Positions 38,448 through 57,390 of a stretch of 64,000 nucleotides of DNA are shown one piece after another. The position numbers were made by a program, and so were the translations under genes. The stretch is from Amoebidium appalachense (lineage: Eukaryota > Ichthyosporea). The notes beneath the pieces were generated by a model. That model ran no database searches, had not been told where the DNA came from, and saw only the letters and a list, made by a program, of their open reading frames with translations. Each line of letters begins with the position of its first letter. Position 1 is the first letter of the stretch. The stretch lies in NCBI GenBank assembly GCA_963693365.1, contig CAVNZM010000002.1, forward strand, positions 4,030,001 to 4,094,000. Direction: 5' to 3'.

Positions 38448-38954
38448 ATGGCAAGCAACGGCTACGACATTGAGCGGTTTGTGCACCGGCCTTCCGCCGA
38501 AAAGTGGCAGTGTGCAATCTGGCTCGATGTTCCCCGTAACCCCCTGGTTGTTGGTTGCAAGAACAGCCACATCTTCTGTGCAGAGTGCATCAGGGCAGCC
38601 TTTAACATCAAAAAATCGTGCCCTACGTGAAGGAAGACCTCGACCCTACCTCCGAGAGACTGCTTCAGACCCCCCAAGCCATAAACTCGGCGTTTGCACG
38701 CATCTTTTTCTCGTTGCAAATTCACTGCCACAACCAAATTGAAGCCAACGGGTGTATGCAGGTGTGTGAACTGGGGGACCTTGATGCACACATCAACACC
38801 TGCCCGTGGGAGAAAGTGGCGTGTTTGAACTTCGGGTGTGGTGTGATATGTAGGCTATGCAAGACGCAGGGACGGAGCTCGAGGAGAGTGCATGTACCGT
38901 GAGATGCAGTGCGATCTGTGTGAACAGAAGCTACAATTCTGCAATTTAGAAGGT
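38448..38954 (+). pseudogene. Decayed RING/TRAF-type zinc-finger gene
   Basis: Starts MASNGYDIERF and resembles the RING plus TRAF-type zinc-finger region of TRAF-like E3 ligases. Readable pieces are LDVPRNPLVV, NSHIFCAECI, SCPT, VKEDLDPTSERLL, GDLDAHINTCPWEKVACLN and CMYREMQCDLCEQKL, ending at a GTAAGT donor (38955). The pieces lie in different frames. A lost base after SCPT destroys the last RING cysteine, a Cys-to-Trp change (CAIW) removes another, and a second shift follows FGCG. With at least three lesions it cannot make a normal RING. No downstream exons were found. Confidence 0.7.
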
Positions 38955-39829
38955 AAGTTTAGTTTACCGTATTATAATGAATACCTACTATTACCTGTTA
39001 TAAAATACATGCTTTCATAATGGCTTTCAAACCGTTGCCATGTCTCCGTATCTGTATCGATCATGGGCTGGGATACTTAACGTGTTTGGTGGCCCGGTAC
39101 AAACCTGGTGTTGTACCACTAGAGGGCCATAGACATATCATAGAAAAGAATGATTGCAAAGTGACTGTATCTGCCTTAACCATACTCCTCTTTTTCTTCT
39201 GGTGAGAAAAAGCAAAGCCTGGAGCTCGAGAAAATTTAAAGTCGTTATGCTTAAGCCTTAATATTACGACCATGTGCCCCCCCCCCCCCCCCCCCCCCCT
39301 TGCCCTCACAGCATATGAAGTATCCACTAGTAAAATGACTTGCCCCATGAATCTCTGAAGATATGTTGCAAGTTGTTAGAGTTCAGTCGATTCTTGATAC
39401 CAACAGCTCGACCATTTATTGTGCTTGGACCAGCCAAGCAAACGTTTGGAGGCTTTAAGGCTGCATTGATATAACTTCCCCCCCCTCCCCCCCCCCCCCC
39501 TCCCCCCTAACCCCCCCTCCCCCCCCCCCCCCCCCAAACACACACACACACCGGAAATAAGCTAATGCACGAAGTTGTGGGAAGGGCAAAGAGGTTCCCT
39601 AAGAACGAAGAAAAAGCTAGCGAGAAACGAACTGCATAATTGCACACATTCGAACATCTACAAGTGACATGCAACTCAGTATGAAACTTGAAACATGTGG
39701 CACCTAACCTTTATCATAAAATGAGAGGCCTTACAAATTCGACTGAACTTTTTGCTGCTAATATGAGCTCCTTTCTACTGCAACATTCCCAAGGCTTGAT
39801 GTTTGCCTATGATTGGTTATAGCCAACTT
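38955..39829. other. Spacer with C runs
   Basis: AT-rich with poly-C at 39279-39299 and a C-rich block at 39480-39537. No gene seen. Confidence 0.7.
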
Positions 39830-39971
39830 TAAAGTACAGCACTTATCTTAGCATTTCTCATTTATACTAAAATTCATTTCGACACGCACTCAGTTCACGG
39901 TAAAGCACGGCACTTATCTTAGCATTTCTCATTTATACTAATATTCATTTCGACACGCACTCAGTTCACGG
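39830..39971. repeat. 71-bp tandem duplication across the stop codon of the secreted-protein gene
   Basis: 39830-39900 and 39901-39971 are the same 71 bases with about three differences. The second unit contains the last codons and stop of the minus-strand gene; the first lies in its 3' UTR and repeats the stop region. Confidence 0.9.
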
Positions 39972-40149
39972 TTGTCTCATATACACCCGGTACCACACAC
40001 TTTTTCGCGTAAGTTTTTAGGCTGACCCCCTTGGTACCGTTCAGCACCTTCTGACGCACATCTGCATCCCCGCACGTCGTGCCGCTGCCTGTGTCGGCAT
40101 CAAACCAGTGCACGGCAAGCATGAATCTGTGAGGGGTGGAGGCGGCGGG

Positions 40150-40214
<65 letters not shown>

Positions 40215-40578
40215 GGGGAGGGGGCAGAGGGGTTGTCAGCGGCGGTGGGGGAGGGGAGGGGGAGGGGGGGGGGGAGCATGTTAGGGTTTAAGATTCTTTG
40301 AGGAAGAAGAGATGCCGTGATGTGGAAAAAGAGGAACAAAGCTGACGTGGGAAATGTCGGTGTGGTGGTTGTGGTGATGTTGAGATAGGAGATGGACTGT
40401 GGATGTGTGCACTGCGTGTGCATGTAGCATGTAGCATGTGGCATGTGTGTGTGTGGTGTGTGTCTGTGTGTGCATGTAGCATGTAGCATGTGGCATGTGT
40501 GTGTGTGGTGTGTGTGTGTATGTGTGTGTGTGTGTGTATGTGTGTGTGTATGTGTGCGTGCGTGCGCGCAAACACATA

Positions 40579-40632
<54 letters not shown>

Positions 40633-41602
40633 TGTGTGTTTTTGCGTGTGCATATTTTTCGTGTGCGTGTTTGTGTGTGTGTGCATGTGCGCCTATTTGC
40701 ATTTGTCTGCGTACTTGTGCTTTTGTGTGTGTGTGCTTGCGCTTTCTTGTTGTACTGTGTGTGTATGAGAGTCTGTGGGCGCAAGTGGGTGTATATGTGT
40801 GTTGTTTCATAATTATGTTATGTTTCCCCACACCCATACCCGCTGTAAGTGTCGAAGAATGATGTAGCAGCCACCAGACCCTGGTCGTGGTCATATGCGC
40901 CCCCAAAGGAATAGTCCTGCCGCCCATCCACTAGCTGTGACTGCGCCTCGGGTAGCTGCTCACACGCCGCAAGCGCTGGGGGGGGGGGGGGGGGGGGGGG
41001 GGGGGGTAATTTAGCCAGCTACTTGCATTGAACATTAGAGAATATGGAGAAGACGCTGGGGTTTTTATGAAGTCAGCCAGGGTAATCTTGGGAGGAGAGT
41101 GGGGAAGGGTGGTGGAGGGGTGGGAGCGAGGAAGGGGGGGAGATGAGAAAAAAAGTAGGCAAAAGCGGTAAGCATATTTGGATGAGCGAGGGGAGGATAG
41201 GGTGGGGGGAGGGGTGGGGGGGGGGTGGGGGGGGGGGGGGGGGGGGGTGATGCTAGTTTTGAGACTTACAATAGAGGGGGTATCTATAGTTGATCCACAG
41301 GCGGCCGGGGAGCTCCGACGTATTAAGGGTGTAATTTTCGCCAATGGGCAGCATGAACTCGTAAGGTTCCAACTGGGCAATGTCAAAGTCATATCGTGCC
41401 GTAATGTTTGAGTCCACAGCAGCAAACACGGTGGCTACCAAAAGGTTTGTGGGGGCACCTGCCGCCTTTTTGGTGTTGGGCGTGATGGTGGTGGTCTCTC
41501 GTTTTTGAGTCAGCGGGTTGTACACCGTAAGCTTGAGGGACTGTGTGAGGAATACAATTTGTTTGTATGAGTGAGTGCGCGTGTGGATAGGCCTGAAGGA
41601 CT

Positions 41603-41634
<32 letters not shown>

Positions 41635-41866
41635 CTCCCCCCCCCCCCGGACACCCTTTCCCCTACCACTGACGGGCTTTCCACACAACCCCTGACGGGC
41701 TTTCCACAAAGAACAAACAAACAAAAATAAGTCAGCGGAAAAGTACAAAAACTAGCGAATTCTCCACTGCACCACCCCGTATCAGGCCTCTTGTCTTTCC
41801 TCAACCGATGCGCCATCCCCAAGAATAGTTGATAGCTAGTGTGTACATGCAAATCTAGTAGTTGTC

Positions 41867-41924
<58 letters not shown>

Positions 41925-42219
41925 TGATTCAATAATGTGCGGGAATGTTGGGGCGATAACTTTATTGCTTTAACCCGCCTACGATGACTCGCAAGTACTA
42001 TCCTTGCAGAAAGCCACACAGGTTTGTTACTCACAGTAGACATAACCAAAAAGAAAAAAAAGCATAACACGCCAGTGTGCAACTTCGACGGATTTCGCTC
42101 ACCTTGATTGTTGCCGAGTGGGTGACTTTGCACATGTCGAGAGGCACACCGGAAGCACTGACCAGCGTCGAAGACAAGGCCACGGCTGCACACGCCGCAA
42201 AAAGCGAAAAGCAAACCAT
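39961..42219 (-). CDS. Small secreted protein of unknown family, four exons
   Basis: Exons in transcription order: 42103-42219, 41270-41540, 40840-40975 and 39961-40126. Phases 0,1,2 are consistent and give 229 residues. Residues 1 to about 23 form a signal peptide ([20 protein letters not shown], then SASG). The mature chain has four cysteines (in DMCK, AACEQ, TTCGD and KKCVV), consistent with two disulfides, and Asn-x-Thr/Ser sequons at NIT, NYT, NTS and NGT. There are no membrane helices or repeats. I do not recognise the family. Secretion is inferred from the signal peptide, and the intron-by-intron phase agreement argues that the gene is real. Confidence 0.75.
40151..40980. repeat. Low-complexity intron sequence of the secreted-protein gene (part)
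   Basis: Plus strand carries a G run of about 63 (40151-40213), G-rich sequence to 40276 and (GT)n arrays (about 40496-40630). The coding part 40840-40975 lies at the right end of this stretch. In the transcript the (GT)n reads (CA)n and the G run reads poly-C just before the last acceptor. Confidence 0.85.
41872..41921. repeat. (GT)n in intron 1 of the secreted-protein gene
   Basis: About 25 GT units on the plus strand, which read as (CA)n in the transcript. Confidence 0.95.
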
Positions 42220-43182
42220 TTTTCAGAGGGCAAAAAAGGAAAAATACGGCTAAATGAGAAAGTTGCGAAGTACAAGCTGGCGAAATTGCCTGTTGTTCCT
42301 AAGTATGTGGTGCAGTCGAAGGCTTGTTTGTGCCTTCGGAAATTGCAGAAGCTAAAGGAAGCCACAAGACGACCAAAGAATCCACTTTGTATCAGTACGA
42401 CGTCTGATGTGGTGGCTAGAAAAGATTAGGTGAACAATATGAGACAAACTAGGTGTGAGCCAAGGTCGAGGTCTTCGGGTCGCGAGTAAGTCAGATGTAG
42501 ACAAATCTCAGACTTATGAGCTATGATGAGGGAAGCGAGAACATTTATAAACAACCGTATCAAGGTTTAGAGGATGGTAAATGCCCTACCGAAGCAATTT
42601 GCCCCGACAGCAGACCTCGCATGGACACAAAATGATAGCAATTTGTAGAGTAAGGAAAATTAATACATGCAGAGTTAGATATGAGTTTTTGACCAGTTTT
42701 TATATATTGAAGGCAAAAGACTAGCTTTGACTTAGGGTATTTCAGTATTTTCACACTGTACCAGCCTTTCTCGGGGACCGGCTGTGCGAGCAGCTCCTGT
42801 GCTCGTGAACCGTGATGCACAGGATTTGCACCTCTCCGTGTCATAATTCAATCCGATGATTGAACAACTTTGTAATCCATATTTGGAATAATGTAGAATT
42901 TACTTTTACCATATTTAGCTACCATGAAAATTCAATGATTGGTGTTTATTTATGTTCTTTACGCTGATTGGCGGTCCATGAGCCTCAACTTTCAAACTAT
43001 TGGACTCCTCCATGACCAACAAAAAAAGAAGACTAAAAAGCAAGAGGTGGAAAACAAAACAAACAACCAACAGCAGCAACAAAATATAATACTCGAATGT
43101 GCAGGGAAACATAGATCAAAGCAATTTCTTTTGTAAGAATAATGTTTGTCCTAGAATTCTTTGAATTGTGTGCTCGCGCGTA
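42220..43182. other. AT-rich spacer upstream of the secreted-protein gene
   Basis: Ordinary sequence. It contains the promoter of the minus-strand gene by position, but no recognisable motif. No gene seen. Confidence 0.6.
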
Positions 43183-43308
43183 CGTATGGGGGGTTTTTGC
43201 TCGGAATATCCCCTCAGCCGTATATCATGATCACGTACATAGATGTCGGGTGATGATTATATTTCAGGGTTTACTTTCTCTACGAGGCACCATAAAGACT
43301 AGAAAAAC
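43183..43308 (-). mobile_element. Retrotransposon copy D, 3'-terminal piece
   Basis: Matches the conserved 3' end of copies A-C and E but stops at TATGGGGGGTTTTTGCTC. It lacks the outermost 40 or so bases and still ends in a C run on the element strand. It is separated from the rest of copy D by the insertion at 43309-44356. Confidence 0.85.
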
Positions 43309-44356
43309 TTTTCTTTTGACTGGATTTATTCGACGGAAAGATATGCAAGTATGCACGGCATACTGAGAAGACAATAAAAACTTCACGAGTTATCCAGTAA
43401 CAAGTGCATACTGAGATACCTGAACACTGTGTGAAAATCATATAAATACTCAATGTGACGACCAACAGAATTCAACAAAAAGCCTCTAAAGTGGTCACAT
43501 TGCCAGCCAGTGTAGCAGACACCCGTAGGGAAAGAGGTAAAACGCGACATAAAAACTCACACCTATCAACATACTTGCGATTAAAAAGTTCAGCACAAAA
43601 GTGGCACCAGCGGCGATGAAAACAAAAATTACAACGCCACTGCACAACTTCCCAGGCAATATCAACATCAGAGCACCATACAGACTTATCTACTAGGGTG
43701 GTATCCATACGTACAGCAGGAGAAATATATCCTGCCAAAGCTCCCAAAAAGCGATAATGATCAGTACGGTGTTGCCTAATAGTGGAACATAACTTATGCC
43801 GACTGAGTTTTACCTTTGATTTCTCTATCAGAACGAGAAAGAAACTTATACTGCGTATGGTAATAACGCGAAAAGGCAGAAAAAACAGGAAGAGAAAAGA
43901 AAGAGGGAGTGAGATAGCGAGAGGAAGAATCAGGTTGAAAGAGGGTAGGCTGAGGACATCCAGAAGTAGCGTTGGTGAATCGGGGGGGAAGAGGGATGGA
44001 GGGAGGGGGGGGAAAGAAAGCATAAAGAGGGTGACCATCAGGTATCCTAACTAAATGAAAACAAAAACGAAGAGACAATTCCTCCATACGACAAACAGCA
44101 GACGACAATCCAAACATAATGATTAAGGGAGGCATAAACCGAGTACTGAAACAAAGTGCGCAGCGCAGTACCCTGAAAATCGTCGAACTCTTTCAGCGCC
44201 ACGGCCGCCTCGCGAGGTGGGGCGCAGGCCAAGAGCGGAAGTCCATATTCGAAAGTCGGCCGTAAAAAAATTCATAGTAGAGAAGAAGGTTCGCAGGATG
44301 GATCACAGACTCCCGTTGAAACATATTTGACACGATGTGAAGCTTACCCTTCGAAA
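43309..44356 (-). mobile_element. Second non-LTR family (element F) nested in copy D
   Basis: AGAAAAAC is repeated at 43301-43308 and 44357-44364, as expected for a target-site duplication. Uninterrupted copies E and B confirm that copy D was continuous there. The insert codes on the minus strand for a diverged relative of the same RT C-terminal domain: FEYGLPLLACAPP, ALKEFDDFQGTALR and, later, VVQWRCNF. It has no YADDL, so it is 5'-truncated, and frames are broken. Its 3' end is A-rich (AAAAGAAAA), not a C run, so it belongs to another family. Confidence 0.8.
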
Positions 44357-44364
44357 AGAAAAAC

Positions 44365-44382
44365 CAATTAGTTGGGTTCCCC

Positions 44383-44422
<40 letters not shown>

Positions 44423-44471
44423 TTTTTTTTTGTTTTTTTCGGGCTCCCCTTGGACACTCGGTATCAGCTGG

Positions 44472-44518
<47 letters not shown>

Positions 44519-45176
44519 TGTGTGTGCTAGAATTTTGTAATGATGTGTTTCTCAAGCCAATCAATACATCTAATAAACAGGTCATAGTTACGCGTTTTTA
44601 GTATAAAATCAAGGATGTTTTAATTTTCAGGTAGGCTATCTTTCTGGGTGTCTGTTGTGAATGTGTCGTGTGTGTGTTGCGGTATTATGTGGTCTATCAA
44701 ACTACATTTGGCGATACATGACCGTTTAAACTGGTGTGTGTATGTGTTGTTTGGGCATGCAAACGATGCCACCTTATACTCATTAGATCTCCACTGTATA
44801 GCACGTGTACAGTAAAAGCGTGGTATGTGATCAATAATACCATCATCATGGCAGCTAGAGAAAGACCAATTCTACAGGAAGTTAATATGTATTTAGGTGT
44901 TACACATTTGCGAGTGCCATATTTGGCAATATGGTTAAGGCGGTTATTATATATAAAGCGAGACATGAGGCTTAGTTTTTCAAGGTGTATGCTTTCATCG
45001 GGTCTAGTGTCGTGTGGTACCTTTTTCCAATTGTATTTGCGTATTTATTTTGTGATTATGTACATGTCTAATAAGTAAGTGGCAGTCCAAAGTCACACGC
45101 ACACTTTTCAAGGTTTATTTGTATTTGTGCCCGGAAAAAAAGAAGAGAGAGAGGGAAGGAAAGAGGGGAGAGGTGG
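44365..45176 (-). mobile_element. Retrotransposon copy D, main piece
   Basis: Collinear with copies A-C from the A run (44384-44420) and (CA)n (44474-44515) through the TAG stop, LADG/AIQWRS region and NRLNHIAKYGTRKC to a point after the polypurine tract, where similarity stops at about 45176. It is 5'-truncated with no RT catalytic motif. Confidence 0.9.
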
Positions 45177-45386
45177 TACCTATGTACACCTGTTTAAAAT
45201 TTCTTTGGGATCATTGCACTTTATTGGCCACTCCCTCCGGCCAATCCGGAAACACAACATGTGCCCCATATTAATGATACTATGTCATCATAATACAGAT
45301 GGGTTCCACCCCTCATTGATGGTACCTAGTACACGGCCACGGCCGCTAAAGCCACACACCTTACAGACACAGTATCTAAGACAGCT

Positions 45387-45422
<36 letters not shown>

Positions 45423-45639
45423 AAGAGTGAAAGAAAGGAAGGAAGAAAGAAAAGGAGCTAATAAACCAGGTTGGGAGGGTGGTTGTATTACGTGTGTGAC
45501 GTGAGCGCGCAGGTATTGAAAACAAAGTTGGGCAGTGAGAAAATCACCCGTGTTAAGAAGGAAGTGTAAATATGGTAAAGTGTTATGCAGGGGGACGAGA
45601 AGTGGATAGGTGGGTGAGGAGTGTGGAAGAAAAGGAGGC
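45177..45639. other. Spacer with an A run
   Basis: An A run of about 33 (45388-45420) is followed by GAAAG/GGAAG-rich sequence. No gene seen. Confidence 0.7.
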
Positions 45640-46404
45640 CTGGGTGGCTAACGGAACAAAGGGGTTTCCTCCCGTGTTTCCAAAGCCAAAAAAAGCCTAA
45701 ATTGGTATAGAATCAACCACCTGTCTGTCATAGGAGTCACCCATCCCTCTAATCGACTTAAGCTCTTCAAAGTTTTTGTTCGCCCGTTATGTGAATATGG
45801 TGGCCCCTTTTAGCCTTAGCCCTGCCGTCGTATATCAGGAAGCCCTTAAACCTTTAGTTTCTTTTCAATATATAGAGGTTAATAAGTTTTTAGTTGGTAT
45901 GGTACCTCCTTCCCCCATCGGTTATTTGATTGCATCTTGCACTTCGCTTTTACTTTCACAGCGAACGCCTACAGCACAGTGCACCCAATCACCGTCCCAC
46001 TGTTCCGTCACCACTTCTCACTCCCCCGCCCCCCTGACCTCCACCTTTTCCCCAATCCCTCCGAAATCTCTCTGCTTCGTGCCTTTAAGACTTACTGCAC
46101 TACACTCCCACCCCATCCCAACCTTCACGACACTCCCCTCCTACACACACGCATGGACCGGTTTTTACACGCACAACACAAAACACACATCTCCACCACA
46201 TTTAACGCAAGCACCCGCATACACAAACCGTTAGTGCAGTATGTTTGCTCCACAGGCCGTGAAAAACGGTCTCTAGCTGATAGTATCGGTTTCCCTAGTG
46301 GTTTACTAGCACAGTGGTCTCTTCAATGGCGTGGTAATCGGTTCCTGCACACAAGAGTAACGGGAGGCAATATTCGAAACATGGTTGAAATTTCGTCCTC
46401 GTGA
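45640..46404 (+). mobile_element. Fragment of a third related non-LTR element (element G)
   Basis: Plus-strand reading gives THPSNRLKLFKVFVRPLCEYGGPF, which matches the THPSI..FVFPACEYGLPL block of copies A-C at moderate identity. A later frame has KRSLADSIGF and QWSLQWRGNRF, matching LADGII and AIQWRS. The fragment is broken by frameshifts and is only the RT C-terminal domain. Confidence 0.65.
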
Positions 46405-46710
46405 TCATGATCCTGTGCTCGCGCAGACGTGTAGCAGAACTTTCGAAAGAGCCGAACGTACGTGTGTCATGTACCTGCACACGCACACACGCACACACAC
46501 GTACACCGACACAGTAGCATAGCTTGGCCAGAAGATGCGCATCATGATGGTGCTATTATCATGAATAAATCCACAGTGCACATGATCCTCTGGCTATTAA
46601 ATACATATATATACTGCCGATTCTGAATCACGAACATGCCTCCCGTCACGTGGCACTTCAATTGAACAAAGTATTTATCACAGCACACGTGGCAAGTGTA
46701 CATAGATGTT
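46405..46710. other. Spacer between retrotransposon fragments
   Basis: About 300 bases of ordinary sequence with short (CA)n. Nothing recognisable. Confidence 0.7.
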
Positions 46711-47023
46711 GGGGGGGTTTACGCTGTTTACTCGAGGCAAAGAGGGACCAGTCTCAGGTATGGGGGGTTTTTGCTCGGAATATCCGGATCCCCTCAGCGG
46801 TATATCATGATCACGTACATAGATGTCGGGTGATGATTATATATCAGGGTTTACTTTCTCTACGAGGCACCATAAAGACTAAGAAAAATCAATTAGTCGG
46901 GTTCCCCGTTTATTTTTTCTTATTCTTTTATATTTTTATTCTTTTTTTTTTTTTACGGGCTCCCCTGGGACACTCGGTATCAGCTGGTGTGTGTGTGTGT
47001 GTGCTAGAATTTTGTAATGATGT
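46711..47023 (-). mobile_element. Retrotransposon copy E, 3' end only
   Basis: The last 313 bases of the A-D family, from the C run (plus-strand GGGGGGG) through the conserved 3' UTR, A/T run, GGGAGCC block and a (CA)n of only nine units to the TAG stop. Similarity then stops. It is a typical severe 5' truncation. The copy keeps an extra GGATCC-like insertion (TCCGGATCCCC) in the 3' UTR. Confidence 0.9.
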
Positions 47024-47033
47024 GTACATGTAG

Positions 47034-47091
<58 letters not shown>

Positions 47092-47736
47092 CACACACAT
47101 GTACACATGCGCAGCCTTACACACACACCGTAACACAGTGTGGCACACCAGGTCCAACACGTGGCCACACCCACCCACCCACTTGGATCCAAACACACAC
47201 GTACACGTAATTTATATACGCATATTTGTGTACACACCGGTCAGTGTTCAACACACAGTGTCACACACACACACACACACATGCACACACACACACACAC
47301 TCCAAACACATGCTCACTTACACACAGAAACAAGTGCATCATTCCTTGGGCATGCGAAAGTATTACACTCAGTCACACATGATTAATGAGGCAGCCCACA
47401 CTGTCCCCACGAATATTCACCCGGCCCGGGATGGGTCAACATGTCAACTGACCCGTCAGCCACCTCATGAAAACACAGAGCACAGAGGCTGAGCCTCGTC
47501 CTTGTATGATCTTTTTTATTTGCTTTATTTTCCATTTTCTTGCTGAATAACTGATCATTATTATGGCCACAAAGTTATTTATATACTGCTGTCCTCTCCT
47601 GCCCCTGGCCGACACCAGCACTTTTATGTTACTGCTTGCTCGGTCTTAATGCCTGCACGAAATACAAAGTCAGAAAAATTGACTTGGTTCATTTCGATAC
47701 TCTCTCAGACCCCCCCCCCCCCCCCCCCCCCCCCCA
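47024..47736. other. Spacer with (CA)n and candidate Arp3 polyadenylation signal
   Basis: (CA)n at 47041-47098 and 47265-47300. TTTATT at 47515-47520 (AATAAA on the minus strand) lies about 610 bases past the Arp3 stop and could end that transcript. Confidence 0.45.
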
Positions 47737-47880
47737 AAATGACGCATACTGTGCGCATTGCTGATGTTGCGTACTTGAATGTTTGCCTTTGCATGTGTCC
47801 TGCACCATGCTTCTCATCGTGTATGTGTACTTCGCACTATGTTCCGCATTTAGCCCCCCCCCCCCCCCCCCTCCCCCCCC
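47737..47880 (+). mobile_element. Poly-C-tailed SINE-like repeat, 3' part, copy S7
   Basis: Matches S10 from ATGACGCATACTGTGCGCAT to CCGCATTTAGC and a C run. It is intergenic, downstream of Arp3 and opposite to Arp3 in direction. Confidence 0.75.
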
Positions 47881-48127
47881 AAAAAACCCTTCGGTGCCCG
47901 TCAAGAAGAAACACACACACACACATGAACAAGCACACTCAAACATTTTTGCGAGTATGCTATGCAAGCGATTGCGTGTGTGTGTGGGTGGGTGGAGGAA
48001 GTATGTGTGTGTGTGTGTGTGTGTGTTCAGGGGGGGGGGGAGGGGGGAGAGGGGGGGGGGGGGGGGGGGGGCTCTTCTCCCTTTTAAGAGGAAAAAGACA
48101 TACCTCAAAATGTACCTTCGTTGGTGT

Positions 48128-56611
<8,484 letters not shown>

Positions 56612-57390
56612 TCTCGCGTTTTCTAAGCCCAGCGGGGCAACAAAACAGCCAGGAGTAGGATTATATAAGCCCTTTCGCTAAGGGCACTAAAAGGGTTCAA
56701 AACTAAGATCCCTACTCTGCTAACCCCTCTCCCTAAGAAAAGAAGTTGAAAAAAACGAAACAAGGAAGATGCAAAGGTTCAAAGCGACAAAAAAAAAAAT
56801 GGAGGAGGATCTTGAGCGACGATCCTGGGTGAGCTATTTTTGTACCATACGCAATATAAGATAGTTTTAAGCGAACTAATGGCTAAACTTTTATACACTA
56901 TATATAAATAGAATGTGAAAAAAGTTTTTAAATCTGTGGGCCGGTTTAATGAAAGATAATCTTATGAATGGACAGATCCCAATTCATGAGCCACTCAGCC
57001 GGGAGCAAGAGAAGTAAAAAGAGAGCTGAACTGAGACAAGAAAGGAGAAGGCAAACAATGTAAACAATCCTGCTTTAGCTCTACATCGCCTCTTACTAGG
57101 TAGCATTGACTTTTTTCCATGCTTTCTTGACGTGAATTTGGAGCAGCATAGTTATTGCTTCGAACTAAATAGAACTGATCTTAGAGACCTGTCCAACTTG
57201 TGACAGCAACTCAAGTCGCACAAACATACCACACTAGCAGTCGCATCTGACACCCTTCTGATAACATCATTCAACACATCACTTTTAGGTAAACTTCATA
57301 TTGTGGAGCCAGCCGAGCCACACGAAAGGATTACAAGGGTATTCACGTTGGTCGATTCAGCTGTCAGTTAACTGTCACCAACACTCCAAC
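56612..57390. promoter_or_regulatory. Divergent promoter region between Arp3 and CD2BP2
   Basis: About 780 bases of non-repetitive sequence separate the two start codons, the cleanest stretch of this length in the right half of the window. TATATAA at 56662-56668 reads TTATATA on the minus strand about 55 bases before the Arp3 ATG and could be a TATA element. Shared control is inferred from position only. Confidence 0.45.

Noticed and set aside
42118-42429. Plus-strand open frame rich in Lys/Arg
   Set aside because: It lies antisense over exon 1 of the secreted-protein gene and its upstream region. The minus strand has a signal peptide and matching splice phases, and this frame has no recognised motif.
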